The notes below the pieces were generated by a model. That model saw only the letters and a program-made list of their open reading frames with translations. It did no database searches and was not told the origin of the DNA. The translations under genes were made by a program, and so were the position numbers. From the NCBI GenBank assembly GCA_003166055.1, contig PMWR01000639.1:1-10892 (forward strand): 10,892 nt of DNA, written 5' to 3'. Origin of the DNA: Acidobacteriaceae bacterium (lineage in GTDB: Bacteria > Acidobacteriota > Terriglobia > Terriglobales > Acidobacteriaceae). Positions 1 through 6,144 of this stretch are shown here, one piece after another; within the stretch, counting starts at the first letter, position 1, and every line of letters starts with the position of its first letter.

Positions 1-48
1 GCTCCGGCAGGCGGCGGCCACGGCGGCGGCATGGACGGCATGTACTAA
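1..48 (+). CDS. groL: Chaperonin GroEL, 3' end (partial)
   Basis: The window opens inside a reading frame whose last 15 codons read APAGGGHGGGMDGMY followed by TAA. GroEL proteins end in a flexible, disordered Gly/Met-rich tail that projects into the folding cavity; this His-containing GGGHGGGMDGMY version is of the kind seen in Acidobacteria and related phyla. GroEL is the cytoplasmic 60-kDa subunit of the double-ring chaperonin that folds proteins with GroES and ATP. Only the tail is visible, so apart from composition, position and the strong terminator behind it there is no domain evidence. Another Gly/Met-tailed protein is possible but less likely. Confidence 0.85.
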   Translation, partial: APAGGGHGGGMDGMY

Positions 49-53
49 ACAGT

Positions 54-80
54 GGTCAGAGATCAGGGGTCAGAGATCAG
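54..80. repeat. Two tandem copies of a 13-bp repeat (14-bp period) after groL
   Basis: GGTCAGAGATCAG occurs at 54-66 and again, identically, at 68-80. Each copy is itself two near-identical heptamers (GGTCAGA, GATCAGG/T), so the tract is a four-unit heptamer array. It lies between the groL stop codon and the groL terminator, so it is probably transcribed as part of the 3' untranslated region. No function can be read from it. Confidence 0.7.
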
Positions 81-109
81 TAGAAGCCCGGGCCCCGCTT
101 CTCCGGCGA

Positions 110-125
110 TTGATTCAGGAATCAA
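110..125. repeat. 7-bp inverted repeat before the groL terminator
   Basis: TTGATTC (110-116) and GAATCAA (119-125) are perfect inverted arms with a 2-bp spacer, ending 4 bp before the terminator stem. The spacer is too short for a normal RNA loop unless the inner pairs open. It could be a protein-binding palindrome or merely a minor hairpin. Confidence 0.35.
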
Positions 126-129
126 CTTG

Positions 130-166
130 AAAGGCCTCCAGCTTCGGCTGGGGGCCTTTGTTTCGT
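130..166 (+). terminator. Rho-independent terminator of groL
   Basis: A 13-bp stem (AAAGGCCTCCAGC at 130-142 with GCTGGGGGCCTTT at 147-159, one T-G wobble) is closed by a TTCG tetraloop and followed by a short T-rich tail (GTTTCG). UUCG is an exceptionally stable tetraloop. The hairpin sits about 80 bp after the groL stop and just before the 3' end of the convergent gene at 181. On the minus strand the tail is poor, so it is assigned to groL. Confidence 0.88.
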
Positions 167-180
167 CCGCATTCCATTTT

Positions 181-1035
181 CTATTTCTGCTGTGATTCCT
201 CGCCGTTTGCAATCGTTATCATGCGGTCCCGCATGGCGTCGTAGTCGAAAACTCCATCGATAAAACCATGGAGAGCTTGCGACTCTGGCCAGTTGGAATT
301 GGTCTTGTTTTGCCGATAGCTATCGATGGAGAAACGCCTGTCACCGCGCTTCTTTGCCTTGAAAAAGGCCTGGTCAACATCGTCACTATCGATCTCGATC
401 CGGTAATCCTGCTTGCCTTCGTTGGTATAGATCAAAGCGACCAGATAAGCATTGTCGCGTCCCATCGGTTCGAAAGGATAGAGAAACACAGCATAGCCGG
501 AATGGAGCTTAACCTTTTGAATCGGAAAAATATGCAGCTTGGCGAAGTCCGAGTCGGTGGTCTGCTTATGCAGGTCAAGCAGATGTGCTATCTGCTGATC
601 GCATAAAGCCTTTTCCCCGCTCTCGGCGTAGATCCGCGCCAGCAATGCAGCACCATGCCAATCTTTCGGGTGTGCTTCCATGAAGGGCTTCATGAGTGCT
701 AAAGCATAACCCGTATCGCCAGTCTCAACTGCTGCTCCGGCAGTGAGTTGGGTAACGAAATCGGCCAGTGGCGTGTCCGTCTTGAGTGCGGGAAGGAGCT
801 TCTTACCGTCAGTCAGCACATCGGCATCGTGCTCATGTTGGACGGCTTCGCGTAAGGCATCGAATAGGGCGCGATTTTCCGGGGTCAATTCCGCTATTTG
901 ATTGTGAAGCTCTTGAGGCTTTCCCGTGGCGTCCGGGGCGACCGCTTGTTGTGCTGACAATTGCCAGGCAGCAAATGGGAGGATCAAAAGGCAAGACAAA
1001 ACAAAAACGATGAAGGACTTTCGTTTCGCGTTCAC
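181..1035 (-). CDS. Secreted protein of unknown function with TPR-like segment
   Basis: A 284-residue protein. A GTG start at 1035 is chosen because GGGAG lies 4 nt upstream and a standard signal peptide then follows: basic N-region (NAKRKS), hydrophobic core at about residues 8-24, and a likely cleavage after LSA at residue 28. A TTG six codons further out has no better support. Residues about 95-155 form two amphipathic helices with spacing like a single tetratricopeptide repeat (GDTGYALALMKPFMEAHP, then WHGAALLARIYAESGEKALC). The C-terminal half (about 165-270) is rich in Tyr, Phe, Asp and Lys and has no motif I recognise. Export to the periplasm or beyond is inferred. It converges on groL and is read in the same direction as the zinc-ribbon gene, 183 bp away, so an operon with that gene is uncertain. 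No family name can be given. Confidence 0.8.
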   Translation of the reverse strand: MNAKRKSFIVFVLSCLLILPFAAWQLSAQQAVAPDATGKPQELHNQIAELTPENRALFDALREAVQHEHDADVLTDGKKLLPALKTDTPLADFVTQLTAGAAVETGDTGYALALMKPFMEAHPKDWHGAALLARIYAESGEKALCDQQIAHLLDLHKQTTDSDFAKLHIFPIQKVKLHSGYAVFLYPFEPMGRDNAYLVALIYTNEGKQDYRIEIDSDDVDQAFFKAKKRGDRRFSIDSYRQNKTNSNWPESQALHGFIDGVFDYDAMRDRMITIANGEESQQK

Positions 1036-1072
1036 GATTCTCCCTTTGAGCAAACGACATCGAGGGTATCAT

Positions 1073-1096
1073 CGTTCAGTGTGAACGTTCAATATA
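1073..1096 (-). promoter_or_regulatory. Candidate promoter/operator of the 181-1035 gene
   Basis: The hexamer CGTTCA and its complement TGAACG occur three times within 19 bp: CGTTCA 1073-1078, TGAACG 1082-1087 and CGTTCA 1086-1091. The last two together form the perfect 10-bp palindrome TGAACGTTCA at 1082-1091. On the minus strand it directly follows TATATT (1096-1091), a plausible -10 hexamer, about 50 bp upstream of the GTG start. No convincing -35 sits at 16-18 bp. A repressor binding on or just after the -10 box would fit, but this is inference from symmetry only. Confidence 0.35.
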
Positions 1097-1218
1097 CGCA
1101 ACAATGGTTGCTTTGCCTGCAAGAAAAACTCGCCTCGGAGGGAGCAGAGGGGGGCAGACCTCGTAAAAGCGCAACCACGGGATCACGGGCTCCAGCCCCG
1201 AACTCCACCGGCGTCGCC

Positions 1219-1479
1219 CTACGACACCAGCGCAATCCCCGTCGCGCGCGCATGATCGGCCCCGTTTAACACCGGCTGCGGCTGCTGCGAGCGCAACCAG
1301 CCCGCCGCAAGCCACGAGCGCGGGATCGAGAACTCGGACCAGCCGCAATCCAGGCACACATGCACATCCGGCGACGGCGTCATGGGCGGATGGCTCATGG
1401 TGCGCGTTCCGTTGCGGTAAAGACGAATCTCCGCCGGAATCACGGAGACAGAGACGGACTGACACTTCGGGCAGAGCAT
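1219..1479 (-). CDS. Small zinc-ribbon protein
   Basis: An 86-residue protein beginning MLCPKCQ. The ATG at 1479 is preceded by GCGAGG with 7 nt spacing, which favours it over a TTG five codons upstream. Two CxxC knuckles, Cys3-Cys6 (LCPKC) and Cys42-Cys45 (VCLDCG), lie 35 residues apart and should hold one structural zinc ion. Between them is a polar stretch with a Pro-rich loop (SHPPMTPSPD). After the second knuckle comes an aromatic/basic segment (SIPRSWLAAGWLRSQQ) and a disordered tail. There is no signal peptide or membrane segment, so it is probably cytoplasmic. Small two-knuckle ribbons may bind nucleic acid or protein, but the partner cannot be inferred here. It stands alone with its own leader. 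Confidence 0.78.
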   Translation of the reverse strand: MLCPKCQSVSVSVIPAEIRLYRNGTRTMSHPPMTPSPDVHVCLDCGWSEFSIPRSWLAAGWLRSQQPQPVLNGADHARATGIALVS

Positions 1480-1510
1480 AAAGATACCTCGCAACTAAAG
1501 CAGTTCAAGA

Positions 1511-1524
1511 GAAACAACTGTTTC
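1511..1524. promoter_or_regulatory. Perfect 6+2+6 palindrome in the zinc-ribbon gene leader
   Basis: GAAACA (1511-1516) and TGTTTC (1519-1524) are exact inverted arms around AC, starting 32 bp upstream of the zinc-ribbon ATG. A second symmetric pair, CAGTT (1501-1505) and AACTG (1516-1520), overlaps it. The position fits a repressor site. No matching -10/-35 pair was clear enough to call. Confidence 0.3.
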
Positions 1525-1589
1525 ACTGGGAAATTCCACTTTAATCCGATTGTGACTACTTTATCAACAAGAATTGTGCAATCAGCGTT

Positions 1590-1626
1590 CCATTTTGGCT
1601 GGAAATTGTCGAACGTTTCAAAATGG
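1590..1626. repeat. 8-bp inverted repeat between zinc-ribbon and receptor genes
   Basis: CCATTTTG (1590-1597) and CAAAATGG (1619-1626) are perfect arms separated by 21 bp, in an A/T-rich patch between the receptor terminator and the zinc-ribbon gene leader. It could fold as a loose stem-loop or be two half-sites for a dimeric regulator. No T-run follows it, so it is not a simple terminator. Confidence 0.35.
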
Positions 1627-1654
1627 TGCGCAGTAAGATGCCCTTCCACAACGC

Positions 1655-1682
1655 AATCGGGGCCCCCGAAGGGACCCCGATT
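1655..1682 (-). terminator. Hairpin after the TonB-dependent receptor, probable terminator
   Basis: AATCGGGG (1655-1662) pairs with CCCCGATT (1675-1682). After one C-A mismatch the stem continues with CCC/GGG and closes with a CGAA loop. It begins 25 bp past the receptor stop codon on the minus strand. The stem is strong, but the sequence beyond it on that strand (GCGTTGTGG) is only mildly T-rich, so it may act as a 3'-end stabiliser or a weak terminator. Confidence 0.6.
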
Positions 1683-1706
1683 CGCTACCTGGCCCGAAGA
1701 CCGGTG

Positions 1707-4700
1707 TTAGTAGGTGAAGTGCAGCCCCATCGTGACCGCCCGGTTTCCGCCGATCGTACCCAGCACGGAGCCGAAGTTGGCCGAGTTGTTCGGGCAACCG
1801 CCTGGCACGGAGTAAACCGAAACGCAGGTGCCGGTGTTCAGCGGCGTCAGCGTCGGAACCTGCAGCGACTTCCCAGAACCCGTTGTATACGGAATCTGAT
1901 CCAGATTGGCCTTCGCCGATTGCTGGTCGGCTGGATTGCTGCTGGTGACAATCTGTCCGTAGTTCACGTAGTAATAAGTGCCCGGGTCGCAGTTGTTGCC
2001 CGCCTGAGTCGCTGTGGTGGAGCAGGCCGAGTTCTGTCGAATCTGGCCCTGATCCATCGGCACGTCCAGGCTGGTGGTATTGGTCACGTTGAAGACGTTG
2101 AACTCGTACTGCAGTCCCATCTTCTGGCCAATGTGAAACTCCTTGCGGATAGAGATATCCAGACGCTTCTGCACCGCCTGCCGGAACAGGTTGCGCTGGC
2201 CCTGCGCGAAGTCCGTCTCGTAGATGTCCTGTGGTTCGCCGCCGGGTGATACCGGGATACCCAACTGACCCGGCTGCAGATACTTGATTGAAATCTGCGT
2301 TGGGTCGATCGCTGGGATGTAGTTGCCTCCCGAACCGCGGAACTGGCCCGAGTTGCCGGTAAGCGCCGATTTCGGTGAGCCCGGATTCTTCACGCCAAGA
2401 ACCGGGTTCATCAGCGTCGGATAGTTTCCGAAGTACACGCTGCCCACCGCGCCGTAGAACTCGTACAGAGAGAATGGTTCGCCGCTCTGCACAATGCCAA
2501 TGCCCGTCAGATGCCAGTTGTTGAGAACATAGGACGCCGGCGAGTGGTCCTTGATCAGGTCCGGCGAATTCACCTGGAAGTTGGCCGTGAACACATTGGT
2601 CCGGTCAAAATCCGAAGAAGCCCACGAGTTCCGCAGGTTATTGGGGTTGGTTCCGGTAAAAAACAGGCCGATGTCGCTCTGCTCATCGAGAGAGTGGCTC
2701 CAGGTGTAGCTTGCGCCCACCTGAACGTTATGCGAAAGCCGCTTCTCAAGATGGGTTTCCAGAGCGTCGTAGGCGGAGTTTCCTACCGTCTTCCAGAGAG
2801 CCGCATTGGGACTGAAACCCACATACGGTGCGCGGAAGTCCGTATTGCCGCCGTCGGCCGTGTTCCATGGCTCCCCAGGGATCGGGTCGTAGTCATAACC
2901 GTCGCTCAGCGAGTTCTGGTTGAGAACTTCAAACCCGTAGGTTGCAGTTTCACCCCAGATTGGATTGCTGGGAGTGGCGATTCCCGGCTGGTTGAAAGGG
3001 ACCGGAACCACCGAATGCCGCCCGCGGTTGCCGGTGTAACCGATTGTGACCGCCACGTCGTTGGTCGGCTGCCACTGCATGCTCAGCGTGTAGTTCACCG
3101 TGTAAGGCAGCACGTTCTTCTTGTCGTAGGCGCCAAAATTCAGCGTCGCCGTACAGTCGGTGTAGCCTTCCTGGTTGTCGAGACCGCCGCAACGCGGACC
3201 GTAATCGCTGGGACCGGTCATGTTGTTGAGCTGGTTTTGCAGCGCAGTCGAAATGGTTCCAGGGTTTGAGCTCGGCGGAATGTAAGTGGACTCCGTCAGC
3301 GCTGTCCCCAACGGGTTAGCCAGAGTCTTGCCGTTGCCTTCCACAAAGCTGGCCAGAGGAGCCGACTCGGTCACACCGAAAGGGCCGCCGTTGCCGCTAC
3401 CCGCCGGCTGCGAAAGATAGCTGAACAGTTCGCCGCGATCGTAGTACATGCCCGCGCCGCCGCGGAACACAACCGCACCGTGATTCTGCCTGGGTGACCA
3501 CGCGAAGCCGAGACGTGGCGAAATGCCCCACTGCCGACCGGTCAGAGTTGAATCGGTCACCCCGGCCGTCGGATCGTATTTGTTGTTGCCCGCAATCACA
3601 AAACCCGCATTGTTCACGGTGAACCCGCCGGTTGCGGTGCCGGTCACGTTGTAAAGCGACGGCTCGAAGTTGAACATGTTGCCGTATTTCTCAGTCATGC
3701 CGCCGTGGTAGTCATAACGAACACCGGCGGTAATGCTCAGGTTCGAAAGCATCTGCCACTTGTCCTGGAGGTAGAACGAAAGCTCGTTCGTCCGGTAGTA
3801 GCGGTCGGCATTGTTGCGGCCGCTCTTTGGATCAATGCTTTGCAAATCGCTCGAACTGGAAACGTTATGCGTCTTCTTGTAATCCATCAGGAAGTCGCCG
3901 AAGTTCGAGCTCTCCACCTGCGCAAAGTTGTTGCGGTTGTTGTCGATGTTCAACTGTGTGTAGCTGTACCCGCCGCCGGCCACCAGCGTATGACGGCCCG
4001 CGGTAAGAATCACGTTCGATGAAGGGTTCAGCCTGTTCTGCTGGAATCCCATGTTGACGAATGAGCTATATGGCCCCACCTTCAGGCCCGGCTGTCCCGG
4101 CGCCTGGCTGACAAAGCCCATATCCTTGATCAGCAGGCCCGGCAGAACTCCCTGGATGTAACCGTTGGGGATACCTGTCCCGATGCCGAAGGCCGGATCG
4201 CCGCTGCCGTTCGTCAGCGTCTGGTGATAGAAGCTGTAAGAACCCATGCGGTCAACGCCAACGCGCTGTTCCCAGTTGAACCGCGATCCGATTGCAGTCG
4301 TATTGTCGATCGCCAGCACCTGCGATCCGTTGTTCTGTCCCACCGGGAATCCACCCGTCTGCGAATAGCCGTAGGGCTTCGCCACCGGGTCGGTCTGGTA
4401 ATAGTACTTGGCTGACAACCTGTCGTTCCTGGTCACGTCGAAGTCCACAGCCGCATTCGCCTGCTCGGCCACCAAAGTTGAAGTTCCCAGCAACGTCACA
4501 TTCGGAACTCCAAACTGTACTGTTCCGGTGCTCTGTGCGGATGGAACCAGGTAGCCTCCACCCGGAAGTGTGGCCTGCATCAGCGATTCCGCGATCGGAT
4601 CAAGAGTGCCGGGAAGAGCTGTTCCGTTATTCCAGCTCGTGCCCGCGGCGATAAGGCCGGCAGGGGAGCGGTCGCTACTCAGTCCTGAAGGCACCGTCAT

Positions 4701-5846
4701 CTGCGACATGCCCGTGGCGGCATCCGAGTTGTAGCGGTGCTGATAGCCAAGGAAGATGAATATTTTGTTCTTCAAAATCGGCCCGCCAACAGTCCCGCCT
4801 GTGCTCCAGCGATGCAACGCCGGGTTTTGCATCGATTGCGGAAGGGAACCAACACCTTGCTGTGCAAGCTGGTACTCCTGGTTGAAGAAGAACGGCGCGG
4901 CATTCAGAGAATTGTTCGCAAAGCTACCGTAGACCTTGCCATGCCACTGATTGGTGCCGGTCGAGGTGTTGGCATCGATCTGCGCGCCGCTGGTTGCGCC
5001 CTGCTGCGCATCGTACATCGACGCGTTCACGCGCAATTCCTGCAGAAACTCTGGAGGAGGCGAAGGCAGGCTGTTGCCCACCGAGCCGTAAACCGAGGTG
5101 CCCACCGGCGATGCGCCGCCTATATAGCTGCCGCCGGCCGCCGAGGTGCTCGATGTGCTGCCGCCGCCAATGTTGAAGTTGTAGCGCTGCGAGTTCGATC
5201 CGCTCGAGGTCTTGCCGTTGAAGAGGTTGGTCGCATCCACGCCGTTCACCTGGAAGGTGTTCGAAGTGTCGCGCTGGCCGTTGGCCCAGATCGGCTGGTT
5301 GCCCAGGCCGGCGTTTGAATCCAGATTGGCCAGCAGTTCCGCGCTCACTCCCGGCGAAAGCACAGCCAGTTGCGTGAAGCTGCCCGTGGCCAGCGGTGTA
5401 ATTTCAATCTGATGCGAATCCAGCGTGTAGCCATTCGTGGTGTCGGTGGCATTCAGCAGCGGATTGCTCGTGACCTCGACCGAATCTGACGTCTTGCCGA
5501 TCTTCAAAGAGACGTTCACGGTCTTTGCCGTGGCCTCCTGCACCACGATCCCGTTCACTTCCGTGATCTCAAAACCATTGCGCTCCACCTTCACCACATA
5601 ATCGCCGATCGGAAGGTTGAAGATCTGATAGAACCCGCTGCCGCCTGAAACCGTGCTGCGGGTCACGCCGATGGCGGCGTTCGTGACCGTCACCGTGGCT
5701 CCGGGAACAACAGCTCCCGACGGATCGACCACCGTGCCGTTGATTGAACCCAGCGTTTGCTGTGCAACGCCGGGCAGCGTACACAGTGAAATGGCCAGTA
5801 GCACCAGGACAAAACGGGCGACACTCCTCCGAAAGGGATGGTTCAT
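1707..5846 (-). CDS. Oar-like TonB-dependent receptor with carboxypeptidase-regulatory domain
   Basis: A 1379-residue outer-membrane protein. The ATG at 5846 is chosen because AGAGGAG lies 4 nt upstream and a classical signal peptide follows: RR near the N-terminus, hydrophobic core at about 12-24, cleavage after GVA at residue 28. Residues about 31-117 are a CarboxypepD_reg/CNA-B-type beta-sandwich (TLGSINGTVVDPSGAVVPGA; GFYQIFNLPIGDYVVKVE). The plug follows (about 118-300), ending in a conserved stretch (YDAQQGATSGAQIDANTSTG). The remaining roughly 1080 residues are a large barrel of alternating aromatic strands and Asn/Gly/Ser loops, ending in the aromatic terminus MGLHFTY typical of BAM substrates. 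Family knowledge: these Oar-like receptors use TonB/ExbBD energy to take up polymers or large ligands and are abundant in Acidobacteria. The substrate here is unknown, as no sugar-binding partner or hydrolase is adjacent. Six cysteines in the C-terminal part fall into three close pairs and may form loop disulfides. No clear TonB box was identified. Confidence 0.92.
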   Translation of the reverse strand: MNHPFRRSVARFVLVLLAISLCTLPGVAQQTLGSINGTVVDPSGAVVPGATVTVTNAAIGVTRSTVSGGSGFYQIFNLPIGDYVVKVERNGFEITEVNGIVVQEATAKTVNVSLKIGKTSDSVEVTSNPLLNATDTTNGYTLDSHQIEITPLATGSFTQLAVLSPGVSAELLANLDSNAGLGNQPIWANGQRDTSNTFQVNGVDATNLFNGKTSSGSNSQRYNFNIGGGSTSSTSAAGGSYIGGASPVGTSVYGSVGNSLPSPPPEFLQELRVNASMYDAQQGATSGAQIDANTSTGTNQWHGKVYGSFANNSLNAAPFFFNQEYQLAQQGVGSLPQSMQNPALHRWSTGGTVGGPILKNKIFIFLGYQHRYNSDAATGMSQMTVPSGLSSDRSPAGLIAAGTSWNNGTALPGTLDPIAESLMQATLPGGGYLVPSAQSTGTVQFGVPNVTLLGTSTLVAEQANAAVDFDVTRNDRLSAKYYYQTDPVAKPYGYSQTGGFPVGQNNGSQVLAIDNTTAIGSRFNWEQRVGVDRMGSYSFYHQTLTNGSGDPAFGIGTGIPNGYIQGVLPGLLIKDMGFVSQAPGQPGLKVGPYSSFVNMGFQQNRLNPSSNVILTAGRHTLVAGGGYSYTQLNIDNNRNNFAQVESSNFGDFLMDYKKTHNVSSSSDLQSIDPKSGRNNADRYYRTNELSFYLQDKWQMLSNLSITAGVRYDYHGGMTEKYGNMFNFEPSLYNVTGTATGGFTVNNAGFVIAGNNKYDPTAGVTDSTLTGRQWGISPRLGFAWSPRQNHGAVVFRGGAGMYYDRGELFSYLSQPAGSGNGGPFGVTESAPLASFVEGNGKTLANPLGTALTESTYIPPSSNPGTISTALQNQLNNMTGPSDYGPRCGGLDNQEGYTDCTATLNFGAYDKKNVLPYTVNYTLSMQWQPTNDVAVTIGYTGNRGRHSVVPVPFNQPGIATPSNPIWGETATYGFEVLNQNSLSDGYDYDPIPGEPWNTADGGNTDFRAPYVGFSPNAALWKTVGNSAYDALETHLEKRLSHNVQVGASYTWSHSLDEQSDIGLFFTGTNPNNLRNSWASSDFDRTNVFTANFQVNSPDLIKDHSPASYVLNNWHLTGIGIVQSGEPFSLYEFYGAVGSVYFGNYPTLMNPVLGVKNPGSPKSALTGNSGQFRGSGGNYIPAIDPTQISIKYLQPGQLGIPVSPGGEPQDIYETDFAQGQRNLFRQAVQKRLDISIRKEFHIGQKMGLQYEFNVFNVTNTTSLDVPMDQGQIRQNSACSTTATQAGNNCDPGTYYYVNYGQIVTSSNPADQQSAKANLDQIPYTTGSGKSLQVPTLTPLNTGTCVSVYSVPGGCPNNSANFGSVLGTIGGNRAVTMGLHFTY

Positions 5847-6144
5847 GTTTCTCCTCTGAGTTTCCATTTTGGTTTCGAGATTGCGGTTGGGGGCGGACGG
5901 CAAATCAGATGCCGGCACCCCAACATTCAGCTTGAACGGTCTTGATGGAGAGGCTGTTAAAGGGCGATTAAGTTGAATATGAATAGTTTGTGACAGGTCG
6001 CCCGAAATTCCAAGAGAAATCTTTGATTCCTATCCTTTTCCGGGCCTATCCCTGTGGAAAAGCGGTGACCTGTCCCAAGCTGCGGCACTTGTCGGTTGCG
6101 TATACCCTAACTGGCCTCCAACACGCCTGGCCGCCCAATTTGCC
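5847..6144 (-). promoter_or_regulatory. 298-bp upstream region of the receptor gene, with inverted and direct repeats
   Basis: No convincing gene is seen here. The receptor ribosome-binding site AGAGGAG is at 5857-5851 on the minus strand. Further upstream, GACAGGTC (5992-5999) and GACCTGTC (6067-6074) are perfect 8-bp inverted arms about 67 bp apart, and CCTATCC occurs twice in direct orientation (6029-6035, 6045-6051). The long spacer and these paired motifs suggest regulated transcription from a start near 5950-6000. The A/T-rich minus-strand stretch with TATTCATATTC (5984-5974) could hold the -10 element, but no good -35 was found. Confidence 0.4.

Noticed and set aside
987..1002. Possible lipobox (VLSC) in the signal peptide of the secreted protein
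   Set aside because: The hydrophobic core continues for about nine residues after this Cys15 and a normal type I cleavage site follows at LSA, so a lipoprotein anchor is unlikely.
1192..1205. CCAGCCCCGAACTC here is repeated exactly at 8755-8768, both just after a GGGC hairpin arm
   Set aside because: A 14-bp match between two places in about 11 kb of G+C-rich sequence is expected by chance at an appreciable rate, and one copy is inside coding sequence.
2511..3269. Long plus-strand open frames opposite the receptor and recQ (for example here and 6295-7512)
   Set aside because: They are shadows of G+C-rich coding sequence on the other strand: Arg/Val/Pro-rich, without ribosome-binding sites or domain resemblance.
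6052..6061. CTGTGGAAAA, a DnaA-box-like sequence, and TTATCAACA at 1561-1569
   Set aside because: Single, mismatched, isolated sites with no cluster, A/T-rich unwinding element or dnaA/dnaN neighbour; not an origin.
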